A DNA stretch of 11,096 bases from Bacillota bacterium (GTDB taxonomy: Bacteria; Bacillota_I; Bacilli_A; Erysipelotrichales; Erysipelotrichaceae). The notes beneath the pieces are model-generated. The model made no database searches, was not told the DNA's origin, and saw nothing but the letters and a program-made list of their open reading frames with translations. The DNA lies in contig JAEZBR010000063.1 in NCBI GenBank assembly GCA_023426935.1, positions 1-11,096 of the forward strand, read 5' to 3'. Shown piece by piece: positions 1-6,792 of the stretch. The number at the start of each line of letters is the position of its first letter. Position 1 is the stretch's first letter. The translations under genes were made by a program, and so were the position numbers.

Positions 1-528
1 TTGATTCGCATAGGCTGTGATAAATTTCCTTTGACTGTAAGCTAAACGGCGATGTCCATAACCCATAATCATTCCTTTAGGCTGAACCGAAAGAATCCTT
101 AATATTTCTTCATTAGTGATAAACGGAGAAACTAATGCGCCACCTATTCCTAGACTAAGATAAGAATCCAGTTCTTCTTTTGAAGTGATTAACGCATTAT
201 CGGCCATTACTAATTTACCAACGTTACCATTTTCCTTACCCAGCTGATAAACGGCCGGATCACTGTAAAAGATTCCGGTAACCTTATTCAGATATTGATT
301 TAAGAAATCTTTCAATTTTAGTAATTCATTCTCTTTGAAGTAGCGATTTAGCAATAGATATATATGCTTATTACTGGTTGAATTCAGTAATTCATCTAAC
401 ATCGTAACCGTAAAATAAGTCTCCTGCCCTACAGCAAAATCCTTGATTGCGATTAAAACTCCATCTGTGGCAAGATTGCGAAGAAGAGTATTCGGAGAAA
501 CTTGAACGATTAACTCGGTTTTATTCAT
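1..528 (-). CDS. U32 family peptidase-like protein (YrrN type), N-terminal part, truncated by window edge
   Basis: The reading frame is open from the ATG at 526-528 down to base 1 (176 codons, no stop), so the C-terminal part lies outside the window. Visible features fit small U32 proteins of the YrrN/UbiV type. The N-terminus reads TELIVQVSPNTLLRNL, there is a YLLLNR strand near residues 68-73, then FYSDPAVYQLGKENG near residue 100 (the 'sDPAv' strand-loop), then a GALVSPFITNEEI segment like the usual 'gvvLsrElt.eEi', and finally MGYGHRRLAYSQRKFITAY, matching the family's '..G....(y/f)S.R.....Y'. In most relatives the glycine before this segment follows a His; here it reads GYG. U32 proteins are associated with tRNA or cofactor hydroxylation, Fe-S chemistry or collagenase-like activity, and the exact role here is unknown. 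The diagnostic cysteine region is not in the window. The gene is divergent from the PHP gene and has no Shine-Dalgarno site before its start. Confidence 0.8.
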   Translation of the reverse strand, partial: MNKTELIVQVSPNTLLRNLATDGVLIAIKDFAVGQETYFTVTMLDELLNSTSNKHIYLLLNRYFKENELLKLKDFLNQYLNKVTGIFYSDPAVYQLGKENGNVGKLVMADNALITSKEELDSYLSLGIGGALVSPFITNEEILRILSVQPKGMIMGYGHRRLAYSQRKFITAYANQ

Positions 529-535
529 GCCTATA

Positions 536-544
536 ATTATAACA
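536..544 (-). promoter_or_regulatory. Extended -10 promoter of the U32 gene, apparently leaderless
   Basis: Read on the minus strand this is TGTTATAAT, a perfect extended -10 (TG-n-TATAAT). No convincing -35 is seen 16-18 nt upstream, which is usual for extended -10 promoters. Only seven bases separate the hexamer from the ATG at 528, so transcription should begin at or next to the start codon. That fits the missing Shine-Dalgarno. Confidence 0.6.
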
Positions 545-549
545 GTTTA

Positions 550-578
550 TTGTAATATTTTATTTTATCCGCCATAAT
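550..578 (+). promoter_or_regulatory. Promoter for the PHP gene
   Basis: TTGTAA (550-555, 4/6 match to TTGACA) and CATAAT (573-578, 5/6 match to TATAAT) are 17 nt apart. Initiation near 585 would give a leader of about 10 nt that starts at the Shine-Dalgarno GAGGTG (585-590). The promoter shares the 66-bp divergent region with the minus-strand promoter of the U32 gene. Confidence 0.5.
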
Positions 579-594
579 AATTACGAGGTGACTT

Positions 595-1485
595 ATGAGC
601 AAAATCGATCTGCATTTCCATTCACTTTACAGTGCGGATGGACAGTTTTCCGTTAATGAATTATTTGACCAAGCCAAAGAAAAAGGTTTAGAGTTGATTG
701 CTTTAGCGGATCATAACAGTGTTTCGGGAGTCAAGGAAGCTATTTCCTTAGCGCCAGAGTATTCTTTTACCTATATTCCTGGGGTTGAACTGGATTGTTA
801 CTATCAACAAACCTACTTTCATTTACTCGCCTATAATATCGATCCTTATAATGAAGAATTCACGAAGATCGAAACCCGAGTTAAAGAAATGAATAAAAAG
901 AACCAATATCTCCAAATTGAATTACTAAGAAAAATGGGCATCGTAATCGATGAAGAGAAATTAAGAAAAATCTATGGAAATAAGATTTTAGTCGCGGAAG
1001 ATATCGCGGAAGTAGCGATACCGGATCCGGCCAATGATCGAAACGAAATTATTGCTAGATATCGTAAAGGCGGAGATCGTTCAGATACCCCAGCAATCAA
1101 TTTTTACTGGGATCTCTGTTCCGGCGATAAACCAGCCAATGTCCCGGTTACTTTCCCGGAAGTAAACGAGTATTTAAACTTGATTCATGTCCAAAACGGG
1201 AAAGCGGTAATCGCTCATCCCGGCGCTAACTTCCTTGATCATCCGGAAATGGTCGAAGCAATCCTCGATTTAGGTGCGGATGGTTTAGAAGCCTATTCAA
1301 GTTATCATACAAAAGCTCAATGTGAATTCTGGGCTAAACTAGCTAAGGATCACCATAAACAAGTTACGATTGGCTCGGATTATCACGGCCGGACCAAACC
1401 GCATATTTCTTTAGGCGGTGTCGATTGTCCTAATGAAAAAGAATTGTTTGAACAATTAAAAGTATTCTTCAATTTACCGCTTTAA
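595..1485 (+). CDS. PHP-domain metal-dependent phosphoesterase (RNase AM/YciV-like)
   Basis: This 296-residue protein is a complete PHP domain. The N-terminal metal motif is DLHFH (H7, H9), followed by ADH (D39, H40), GVELD (E65) and H76. The C-terminal half carries AHPGAN (H208), GLEAYSSYH (E232, H238) and GSDYHG (D262, H264). These are the usual ligands of a trinuclear metal centre. The length equals that of the YciV/RNase AM group, whose members hydrolyse 3',5'-nucleotide bisphosphates or short RNAs from the 5' end. That activity is the best guess here, but histidinol-phosphatase-like or other phosphoester substrates cannot be excluded. The ATG is preceded by GAGGTG at a 4-nt spacing. The 3' end overlaps the convergent EIIB-like gene by 12 bp. 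No partner gene in the window points to a specific substrate. Confidence 0.88.
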   Translation: MSKIDLHFHSLYSADGQFSVNELFDQAKEKGLELIALADHNSVSGVKEAISLAPEYSFTYIPGVELDCYYQQTYFHLLAYNIDPYNEEFTKIETRVKEMNKKNQYLQIELLRKMGIVIDEEKLRKIYGNKILVAEDIAEVAIPDPANDRNEIIARYRKGGDRSDTPAINFYWDLCSGDKPANVPVTFPEVNEYLNLIHVQNGKAVIAHPGANFLDHPEMVEAILDLGADGLEAYSSYHTKAQCEFWAKLAKDHHKQVTIGSDYHGRTKPHISLGGVDCPNEKELFEQLKVFFNLPL

Positions 1486-1842
1486 GATTTGCTGAGCGAC
1501 TAATAATTGTCGGCGACTATCGAAATTGGAAATCTCTTGAAGACCTTCGCTAGAAATCTGCGGTAACTTAGTTTGATAAGTAAAGACGCAGTCAAACAAA
1601 TCATCAATATCCCCGATGATAATTAAAGTTTCTTGACCATAAAAATCTTGACGATTATAGATTGGTGCAAATTCTTTAGGTGTTAACATTCTTAAAATTG
1701 TTTTCGGTTTCTGCGCTTTACTCAGAATCTCCTTCAGATCATTTTTATTTTTGAAAGAATTACTAACGATGATTAATTCATCATACTCCGTTTTTTCGTT
1801 AACTCCGAAACCTAAATTAGCGTCAATTCTAATGGTGACCAT
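1474..1842 (-). CDS. Degenerate PTS EIIB-like protein (sorbose/mannose family) lacking the phospho-histidine
   Basis: This 122-residue protein is the last gene of the PTS cassette. Its start codon shares one base with the EIIB stop (TAATG), so it is probably translationally coupled. It aligns by eye with the neighbouring EIIB. RIDANLGFGV corresponds to RVDGRMLHGQV, followed by (D)ELIIVSN against (D)SYVVVNE, then a KP..ILRMLTPKEFA segment against KLAVYSPAQFA, and TLIIIGDIDDLFD against LCIVFRYLQDAID. The residue in place of the phosphorylated histidine is Phe12, and the conserved Arg is Asn9. About five residues are missing after the active-site loop, and the C-terminal GGM region is lost (122 versus about 160 residues). 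Phosphotransfer is therefore unlikely, and a regulatory, decoy or structural role is inferred. The family link comes from position, length and pairwise resemblance only. It could alternatively be a decaying paralog, although the frame is intact. Confidence 0.62.
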   Translation of the reverse strand: MVTIRIDANLGFGVNEKTEYDELIIVSNSFKNKNDLKEILSKAQKPKTILRMLTPKEFAPIYNRQDFYGQETLIIIGDIDDLFDCVFTYQTKLPQISSEGLQEISNFDSRRQLLVAQQILKR

Positions 1843-2327
1843 TAATAATTCACCACTTCTTTTAACGGGATTTCTTTATTGAAATATGAGACCTGATAAG
1901 TTAGCTCGATATTCTTAGCGGCTAATTCTCTAAAGCCGTTCTTATCTTCGCTGGAGACCATCAAGGCGATTCCTAAATTTTCGGCTTCTTTTCCAATTCT
2001 TTGGAACATTCCACCGATCATTAATTTATCGATTGAAACCCCAAGATTGACACTGTCTATCGCATCTTGAAGATATCTGAAAACGATACAGAGATGTTGA
2101 CCTGTCAATTCACCGTTTTTCATCGCCAACGCAAACTGAGCCGGAGAATAAACCGCCAGTTTCGCCTCATGGGGTACTGCCAGTTTCAATACTTCGATCT
2201 TTTTGGGACTGGTCGCGATTTCTTCATTCACGACAACATAGGAATCTAAACTCAAGGCTTTAGCGAAAGTCGCAATTACTTGACCATGCAACATCCGACC
2301 ATCGACCCGATACATCATAATACTCAT
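1842..2327 (-). CDS. PTS mannose/sorbose-family EIIB component
   Basis: This 161-residue cytoplasmic domain has the normal size for a stand-alone EIIB of the mannose/fructose/sorbose family. The hallmark RVDGRMLHGQV is at residues 7-17, with the phosphorylatable His14. Next come the VVVNEEIA strand, KLAVPHEAKLAVYS, and MIGGMFQRIGK (the conserved GGM at about 105-107). The C-terminus reads SSEDKNGFRELAAKNIEL, as in canonical members. It would accept phosphate from the upstream EIIA and pass it to a sugar bound by a IIC/IID permease, which is not encoded in this window. The start overlaps the EIIA stop by 4 bp (ATGA) and AAGGA lies upstream. ATGs three and four codons later (MMYRVDG) would give a start closer to the family norm. 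The substrate cannot be read from the sequence. Confidence 0.9.
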   Translation of the reverse strand: MSIMMYRVDGRMLHGQVIATFAKALSLDSYVVVNEEIATSPKKIEVLKLAVPHEAKLAVYSPAQFALAMKNGELTGQHLCIVFRYLQDAIDSVNLGVSIDKLMIGGMFQRIGKEAENLGIALMVSSEDKNGFRELAAKNIELTYQVSYFNKEIPLKEVVNY

Positions 2328-2722
2328 TTTTCGTTTTCCTTCAGTCCAATCGTTTTCTGACTGTCATTTATCAATTGTTTCAATTCAAGATCCGTTATCG
2401 TATCTTTCCGAAAACTTAGTTCCAATAATAAGGCAAGGTTAAGACCATAGATAAGCTTAAGCTGATATTTCTGAGAAAGCAGATATGCCGCATTATATGG
2501 AGTTCCGGATTCAATGTCGCATAAAATCCAAATTTCATTATTATTATGATCGAATTCTTTCACGGTCTTTTCTAAGCGTAACGTAAAAAAATCCAAGGAC
2601 TCATTTGCTTGAAAACCTAGAGCGGCATATTCGTTATCTTTTACCCCGCCGGCGATTATTCTTAGGCTGGATAGGAAAGCCGCTGCTAATTCACCGTGAC
2701 TGACAATAATTAGTTTGCGCAT
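2324..2722 (-). CDS. PTS mannose-family EIIA component
   Basis: This 132-residue protein is a complete EIIA-Man domain. IIVSHGELA holds the phosphorylation site His9. The central CDIESGTPYNAA matches the family's 'DlfGGTPfNaa', with the usual first GG changed to ES. IYGLNLALLLEL matches 'ItGvNLPMLlE'. It receives phosphate from HPr and donates it to EIIB. It is the first gene of a three-gene minus-strand operon (EIIA-EIIB-EIIB-like) whose members overlap by 4 and 1 bases. AAGAGGAG stands directly before the ATG. The cassette has no IIC or IID gene. EIIA proteins of this family can also be stand-alone regulators, as in the dihydroxyacetone kinase DhaM, but no dha genes are seen here. Confidence 0.9.
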   Translation of the reverse strand: MRKLIIVSHGELAAAFLSSLRIIAGGVKDNEYAALGFQANESLDFFTLRLEKTVKEFDHNNNEIWILCDIESGTPYNAAYLLSQKYQLKLIYGLNLALLLELSFRKDTITDLELKQLINDSQKTIGLKENEK

Positions 2723-2746
2723 ATCTCCTCTTTTTCACCTTAATCC

Positions 2747-2778
2747 TATCATAATCCATCCTAAAGAATGCTATGATA
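2747..2778. promoter_or_regulatory. Divergent promoter pair between the PTS cassette and threonine aldolase
   Basis: On the plus strand TGCTATGAT (2769-2777) is an extended -10 upstream of the aldolase, with initiation expected near 2784 and AGAGGT just after it. On the minus strand TATGAT (reverse complement of 2748-2753) is the likely -10 of the PTS operon. The two hexamers form an inverted repeat, TATCATA (2747-2753) and TATGATA (2772-2778), separated by 18 bp. Neither has a good -35. The symmetry may be simply two facing -10 boxes or may mark an operator. Confidence 0.45.
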
Positions 2779-2797
2779 TTTATAAGAGGTCACTTAA

Positions 2798-3832
2798 ATG
2801 AAACTGATAGATCTACGTTCGGATACGGTTACTTTACAACCAGCAGAAATGATTGAAGCGATGAGTAAAGCCATAGTCGGTGATGATGTTTATGGCGAAG
2901 ATCCTGCGATAAATGAACTTGAAGCCTTAGCTTGTAAAATAACCGGTAAAAAAGCCGCCTTATTCGTTTTGAGTGGAGTGATGGGTAATGAGATTGCCTT
3001 AATGTCCCAAACTAATCAAGGGGATGTCGTTTTACTAAGTGAGGATGCACATATCGCTAACCATGAATCCGGTGCTCCGGCGGTTTTAGCGAAAGTGAAT
3101 CTGAGGACAATCAATAATCCCGATCATTTGATCTATCCTGAAGATATCCATAATCACAAAACAGATTCGAATGATATCTTACAGCCCAAAACTTCCCTTT
3201 TAGTCGAAGAAAACGCATTATCGGATGGAACGGTGATGCCATTAGCGTTAATGAAAGCGAATTACGCTTATGCCAAAGAAAATGAACTGAGTGTTCATTT
3301 GGATGGGGCCAGATTATTCAATGCCGCCCTGAGTCTAGGCGTCGATGTGAAGGATATTTGCAATTATTGCGATACCGTAATGTTCTGTTTATCTAAGGGT
3401 CTTTGTGCCCCAATTGGCTCGATTTTAGCCGGTCCGAGTGAAACGATCAACAAAGCCCGTAAGTTCCGGAAGATGTTAGGTGGTGGCATCCGGCAAGGCG
3501 GTTATCTAGCCCAAGCCGGAATTTACGCTTTACAGCATCAAATTCCGCAGCTGAAAAAAGACCATGAGAATGCGCAATACTTAGTTAATAAACTTAAAAA
3601 CCTCAGAGAAATATCTTGCGATCCGGCAAAGGTGCAAATTAATCTAATCTACTTTTCAATAAATAAGCCTAATTTCGACCATAAAAAGTTTGTGCATTAT
3701 CTAAAAAGTAATAGAATTATTATTAACCCTAGCGAACACGACCAATATCGCTTTGCGACGCATTATCTTGTGACTAGGGAAGATTGTGATTATATCTATC
3801 AAATAGTAGAAAGCTACTTCAAGGAGAACTGA
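2798..3832 (+). CDS. ltaE: Low-specificity L-threonine aldolase (PLP-dependent)
   Basis: This 344-residue fold-type I PLP enzyme cleaves L-threonine or L-allo-threonine to glycine and acetaldehyde. It opens with the family signature LRSDTVT, followed by GDDVYGEDP (residues 28-36). It has the cofactor-stacking histidine in SEDAHIANHE (H85), the PLP-binding Asp and Arg in HLDGAR (D169, R172), and the Schiff-base lysine in CLSKGLCAPIGS (K200). GGGIRQGG follows, as in LtaE/GLY1 proteins. The length is normal. The ATG has AGAGGT eight bases upstream. It is the first gene of a two-gene operon with the oligopeptidase, whose ATG lies 1 nt after its TGA. Together they suggest peptide and amino-acid breakdown, with glycine feeding one-carbon metabolism. 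Confidence 0.93.
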   Translation: MKLIDLRSDTVTLQPAEMIEAMSKAIVGDDVYGEDPAINELEALACKITGKKAALFVLSGVMGNEIALMSQTNQGDVVLLSEDAHIANHESGAPAVLAKVNLRTINNPDHLIYPEDIHNHKTDSNDILQPKTSLLVEENALSDGTVMPLALMKANYAYAKENELSVHLDGARLFNAALSLGVDVKDICNYCDTVMFCLSKGLCAPIGSILAGPSETINKARKFRKMLGGGIRQGGYLAQAGIYALQHQIPQLKKDHENAQYLVNKLKNLREISCDPAKVQINLIYFSINKPNFDHKKFVHYLKSNRIIINPSEHDQYRFATHYLVTREDCDYIYQIVESYFKEN

Positions 3833-3833
3833 C

Positions 3834-5528
3834 ATGAAATTCAACGAATACCCCTATCAACGTATTGATTATGATTCCTTTAAGAAAGACTTTGATCAAT
3901 GCACCTTAAAAATCAGCGAAGCCAAGGATGCCAAAACCGTCTTAGAAGGAATAAATGAAGCATCGAAACTAGAGAATCATCTGATCACGATGATGACCTT
4001 ATGTCAGATTCGGTTCTCGATCAATGTGAATGACAAGTATTATTCCGCCGAGAATGATTTCTGGGATGACCAATCGCCGAAGTATCAGGAGATTATTAAT
4101 AAGTATTATCTCGCTTTAACTAAGTCCCCCTATCGTTCCCAGTTATACGCTACCGTTCCGGAAGTTTTTTTCCAACGTTTAGATGATCAGGTACTTTGCT
4201 TCGATTCCCGAATTATTCCCGACCTGCAACAAGAAAACAAGTATGTTACGCAATATGCTTCGTTAGTCGCTAAAGCTCAGATTCCTTACGAAGGTAAAAA
4301 CTATACCTTATCCCAATTAAAAGCTTTAATGACAGACATGAATAGAGAGACTAGAAAGACTTCTTCAGAAGCTTATTACGGTTATTATGCCAAGCATAAA
4401 GCCGAATTCGATCAAATCTATGATAACTTAGTCAAAATCCGTACCAAGATTGCTAAGACCTTAGGCTTTAATAACTATGTCGAATTAGCTTATAAACGAA
4501 TGGATCGAATCGATTACGATGAAAAAATGGTCGCTCAGTACCGTCAGGATATCGTCGATTATATTACGCCGTTAGCCGTTTCTTTACGTCAAAAGACCCA
4601 GAAGCGTTTAGGCTTAGAAACGATGTATTACTACGATGCCGGGGTTGATTTTAAGGATGGCAACGCGAAGCCTCTAGGTGATGCCGATACCATCATCGCT
4701 AATGGGGTTAAGATGTATCATGACTTAAGTCCCGAAACTTCTAAATTTATCGATTTCATGATGGATCACGATTTAATGAACTTACTTAGTACCCCTGGTA
4801 AACAAGCCGGAGGTTACAGTACTGGCATCCCCGATTATGAAGCTCCCTTCATTTTTGCGAATTTCCGCGGAACTTTAGAAGATGTCGGCGTTTTAACTCA
4901 TGAAGCCGGTCATGCCTTCCAAGGCTATGAATCTTCCTGGATTACGATTCCCGAGATTACTTCTCCCACTATGGAATCCTGCGAGATCCATTCGATGTCG
5001 ATGGAATTTTTTACTTGGAAGTATATGGAACTGTTCTTCGGAAACAAAGCCGATCGTTATCGCTATACCCACTTAATGTCGACTATCACTTTCTTACCTT
5101 ATGGCGCTTTAGTCGATCATTTCCAGCATGTCGTTTATCAGCATCCCGAATACACCCCGGCTCAAAGAGATAAGGCTTGGCGGGATCTTGAGAAGGTATA
5201 CATTCCCGATAAGAACTATGAAGGCAATGAATTGTTAGAGAATGGCGGCTGGTGGTACCAGCAGTTACATATCTTCCATTATCCCTTCTATTACATCGAT
5301 TATACTTTAGCACAAGTCTGTGCTTTAGAGAACTTCATCCGGATCCAGCAAAACGATCCCAAGGCTTGGAGCGATTATCTAGCCTTATGTAAAGCCGGCG
5401 GAACTGCCAGTTTCACCCACTTAGTTAAGAATTCCGGTCTGCAGGTTCCCTTCGAAAAGAGCACGATGGAACATATCGCCAAATTCGTTTCGAACTATTT
5501 AGATAAGATTGACGATTCAAAACTATAA
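3834..5528 (+). CDS. M3 family zinc oligoendopeptidase (PepF-like)
   Basis: This 564-residue soluble protein belongs to the oligoendopeptidase F / M3B group, which usually has about 560-600 residues. The N-terminal two thirds is helical, with NKYVTQYASLVAKAQIPYEGK and a TRK(T)SSEAYYGYYAKH segment typical of the family. The catalytic site is HEAGH (H356, E357, H360). The third zinc ligand is probably E384 in the ESCEIHSMSMEFF stretch. The late helix with FHYPFYYIDYTLAQ (about residues 480-495) carries the substrate-binding Tyr/His residues of M3 enzymes. It has no signal peptide, so it should act on short peptides in the cytoplasm. AAGGAG sits in the end of the aldolase gene, nine bases before the ATG. 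A hairpin terminator follows directly. I do not assign pepF as the symbol, because several M3B subgroups share these features. Confidence 0.92.
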   Translation: MKFNEYPYQRIDYDSFKKDFDQCTLKISEAKDAKTVLEGINEASKLENHLITMMTLCQIRFSINVNDKYYSAENDFWDDQSPKYQEIINKYYLALTKSPYRSQLYATVPEVFFQRLDDQVLCFDSRIIPDLQQENKYVTQYASLVAKAQIPYEGKNYTLSQLKALMTDMNRETRKTSSEAYYGYYAKHKAEFDQIYDNLVKIRTKIAKTLGFNNYVELAYKRMDRIDYDEKMVAQYRQDIVDYITPLAVSLRQKTQKRLGLETMYYYDAGVDFKDGNAKPLGDADTIIANGVKMYHDLSPETSKFIDFMMDHDLMNLLSTPGKQAGGYSTGIPDYEAPFIFANFRGTLEDVGVLTHEAGHAFQGYESSWITIPEITSPTMESCEIHSMSMEFFTWKYMELFFGNKADRYRYTHLMSTITFLPYGALVDHFQHVVYQHPEYTPAQRDKAWRDLEKVYIPDKNYEGNELLENGGWWYQQLHIFHYPFYYIDYTLAQVCALENFIRIQQNDPKAWSDYLALCKAGGTASFTHLVKNSGLQVPFEKSTMEHIAKFVSNYLDKIDDSKL

Positions 5529-5530
5529 AC

Positions 5531-5553
5531 AAAAGGGACATAAGTCCCTTTTT
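5531..5553. terminator. Rho-independent terminator, probably bidirectional
   Basis: AAAAGGGAC (5531-5539) pairs perfectly with GTCCCTTTT (5544-5552) around an ATAA loop, with T5553 extending the T run for the plus strand. Read on the minus strand the stem is followed by TTTTGTTT, so it can also stop the convergent rtcB transcript. The rtcB stop codon (5552-5554) lies within the T-rich arm. Confidence 0.85.
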
Positions 5554-6754
5554 ATTCACTCGCTTTGAAATTATAGATGGGTTTGATCCTTTTAATGATG
5601 TCCACGGTATCGACAATCTGTGCTGAAATCTCTTCTAAACTCTTGTATGCCATCGGTGATTCATCCAAGGTTTCCGGTAAAACACAGCTGGAATAGATCC
5701 CGGACATTTCTTTTTCATACTCTGCCATGGATAGTTTAGCAAAAGCCTGTTTACGACTCATCAAGCGCCCCGCTCCATGCGGTGCCGAATAGTTCCATTC
5801 CGGATTGCCTTTTCCTAGGCAAATCAAACTGCCATCCCGCATATTGATCGGAATCAATAGTTTCTCACCCTCAAAAGCGGAAACTGAACCTTTTCTTAGA
5901 ATCATCTTATCTAAGTCGATATAGTTATGAATTGTGGTAAATTCTTCTTTCACTTCTAGATGCAACGCTGAAATTATTACTTCCGCCATCGCTTTACGGT
6001 TTAATACCGCAAACTTCTGAATCAGTTGCATGTCAGACAAATAATCGTCAAACAGCTTTCCTTCCACATAGACTAAAGATTCCGGAAGACTTAACGAATG
6101 TGCCTGCTGTAATTCCTTGATCATCGGTTGAATTTCCTGGAAACGACCTTCTTTTTTCAGTTTGAGAATCATTTCCTGAATCTGATAATTAGCCCCACCC
6201 CATAAAGCCTTGCGTCCTTCTTCCTGGTAAAAGAAGGCAACTTCATTTCCCAGATGTCTACTCCTGGAATGAATTACCAAAAACAACTTATTATTTTCAT
6301 CTTTATCTACTTCGATAAAGTGATTGCCACCGCCTAAAGAGCCGATACTTTTTTTGGCTCGACCAATATTAACTTTATTAGCACAACGTAGTTTTTCTAA
6401 GTCAATTTCCTTACTAAAAGGATGCTCGGTTTCACGAATTTCCTGACCGCTAGGAATCAAGGTATGAATAACTTCATCCAATCTTTCTAGGTCAAGTTCC
6501 TTATTAACCAACTCGATTGTTTCCATCCCGCAGCCGATATCGACTCCGACCATTCCCGGTACAACTTTATCTTGGATGGTCATTGTCGTTCCGATCGTGC
6601 AGCCTTTTCCGGCATGAACATCGGGCATGATGCGGATTTTACAACCAGAAAAAACTTCCTGATCACAAACTAATTTGATCTGTGCCTTGGATACTTCATC
6701 GAGATGCTCGGTGAAGCAAAGTGCCTTATTATATAATCCATTTACTTCAATCAT
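5552..6754 (-). CDS. rtcB: RtcB family RNA ligase
   Basis: This 400-residue protein carries the full RtcB active site. The Mn-binding block GVDIGCGM holds D72 and C75. H145 is in GGGNHFIEV, H162 in IHSRSRHLG, H276 in TTIHNYID, and H326 in SAPHGAGRLMSR is the histidine that becomes guanylylated. The early MPDVHAGKGCTIG is the family signature. RtcB joins 2',3'-cyclic phosphate or 3'-phosphate ends to 5'-OH ends of RNA using GTP, and acts in RNA repair. The length fits the shorter bacterial RtcB branch. The ATG is preceded by GAGGGAG at a 7-nt spacing. It is the last gene of a likely operon with patB and the phosphate transporter, separated from patB by 36 bp that hold a perfect hairpin. I see no archease or RtcA neighbour and no RtcR-type regulator, so the usual enterobacterial stress control is not evident. 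Confidence 0.95.
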   Translation of the reverse strand: MIEVNGLYNKALCFTEHLDEVSKAQIKLVCDQEVFSGCKIRIMPDVHAGKGCTIGTTMTIQDKVVPGMVGVDIGCGMETIELVNKELDLERLDEVIHTLIPSGQEIRETEHPFSKEIDLEKLRCANKVNIGRAKKSIGSLGGGNHFIEVDKDENNKLFLVIHSRSRHLGNEVAFFYQEEGRKALWGGANYQIQEMILKLKKEGRFQEIQPMIKELQQAHSLSLPESLVYVEGKLFDDYLSDMQLIQKFAVLNRKAMAEVIISALHLEVKEEFTTIHNYIDLDKMILRKGSVSAFEGEKLLIPINMRDGSLICLGKGNPEWNYSAPHGAGRLMSRKQAFAKLSMAEYEKEMSGIYSSCVLPETLDESPMAYKSLEEISAQIVDTVDIIKRIKPIYNFKASE

Positions 6755-6770
6755 TCATTGTCTCCCTCTT

Positions 6771-6792
6771 AATCAGGAAACATTTCCTGATT
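6771..6792 (-). repeat. Perfect 10-bp inverted repeat (hairpin) between patB and rtcB
   Basis: AATCAGGAAA (6771-6780) and TTTCCTGATT (6783-6792) are perfect reverse complements around a 2-base centre. In the minus-strand mRNA the hairpin starts inside the patB stop codon and ends about 5 nt before the rtcB Shine-Dalgarno. No T run follows (AAGAGGGAGA instead), so it does not look like a standard terminator. An mRNA stability or processing element, a translational control hairpin for rtcB or a protein-binding dyad are the alternatives. Confidence 0.7.

Noticed and set aside
1442..1457. AATTGTT/AACAATT inverted repeat near the end of the PHP gene as a terminator
   Set aside because: The stem is all A/T apart from one pair, has a 2-nt loop, lies within the coding region and has no T run on either strand.
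2067..2249. 60-codon plus-strand ORF within the EIIB gene
   Set aside because: Antisense to conserved EIIB residues, with no start signals.
5086..5313. 75-codon minus-strand ORF inside the M3 peptidase gene
   Set aside because: Shadow of the conserved C-terminal part of the peptidase; no ribosome site and no family resemblance.
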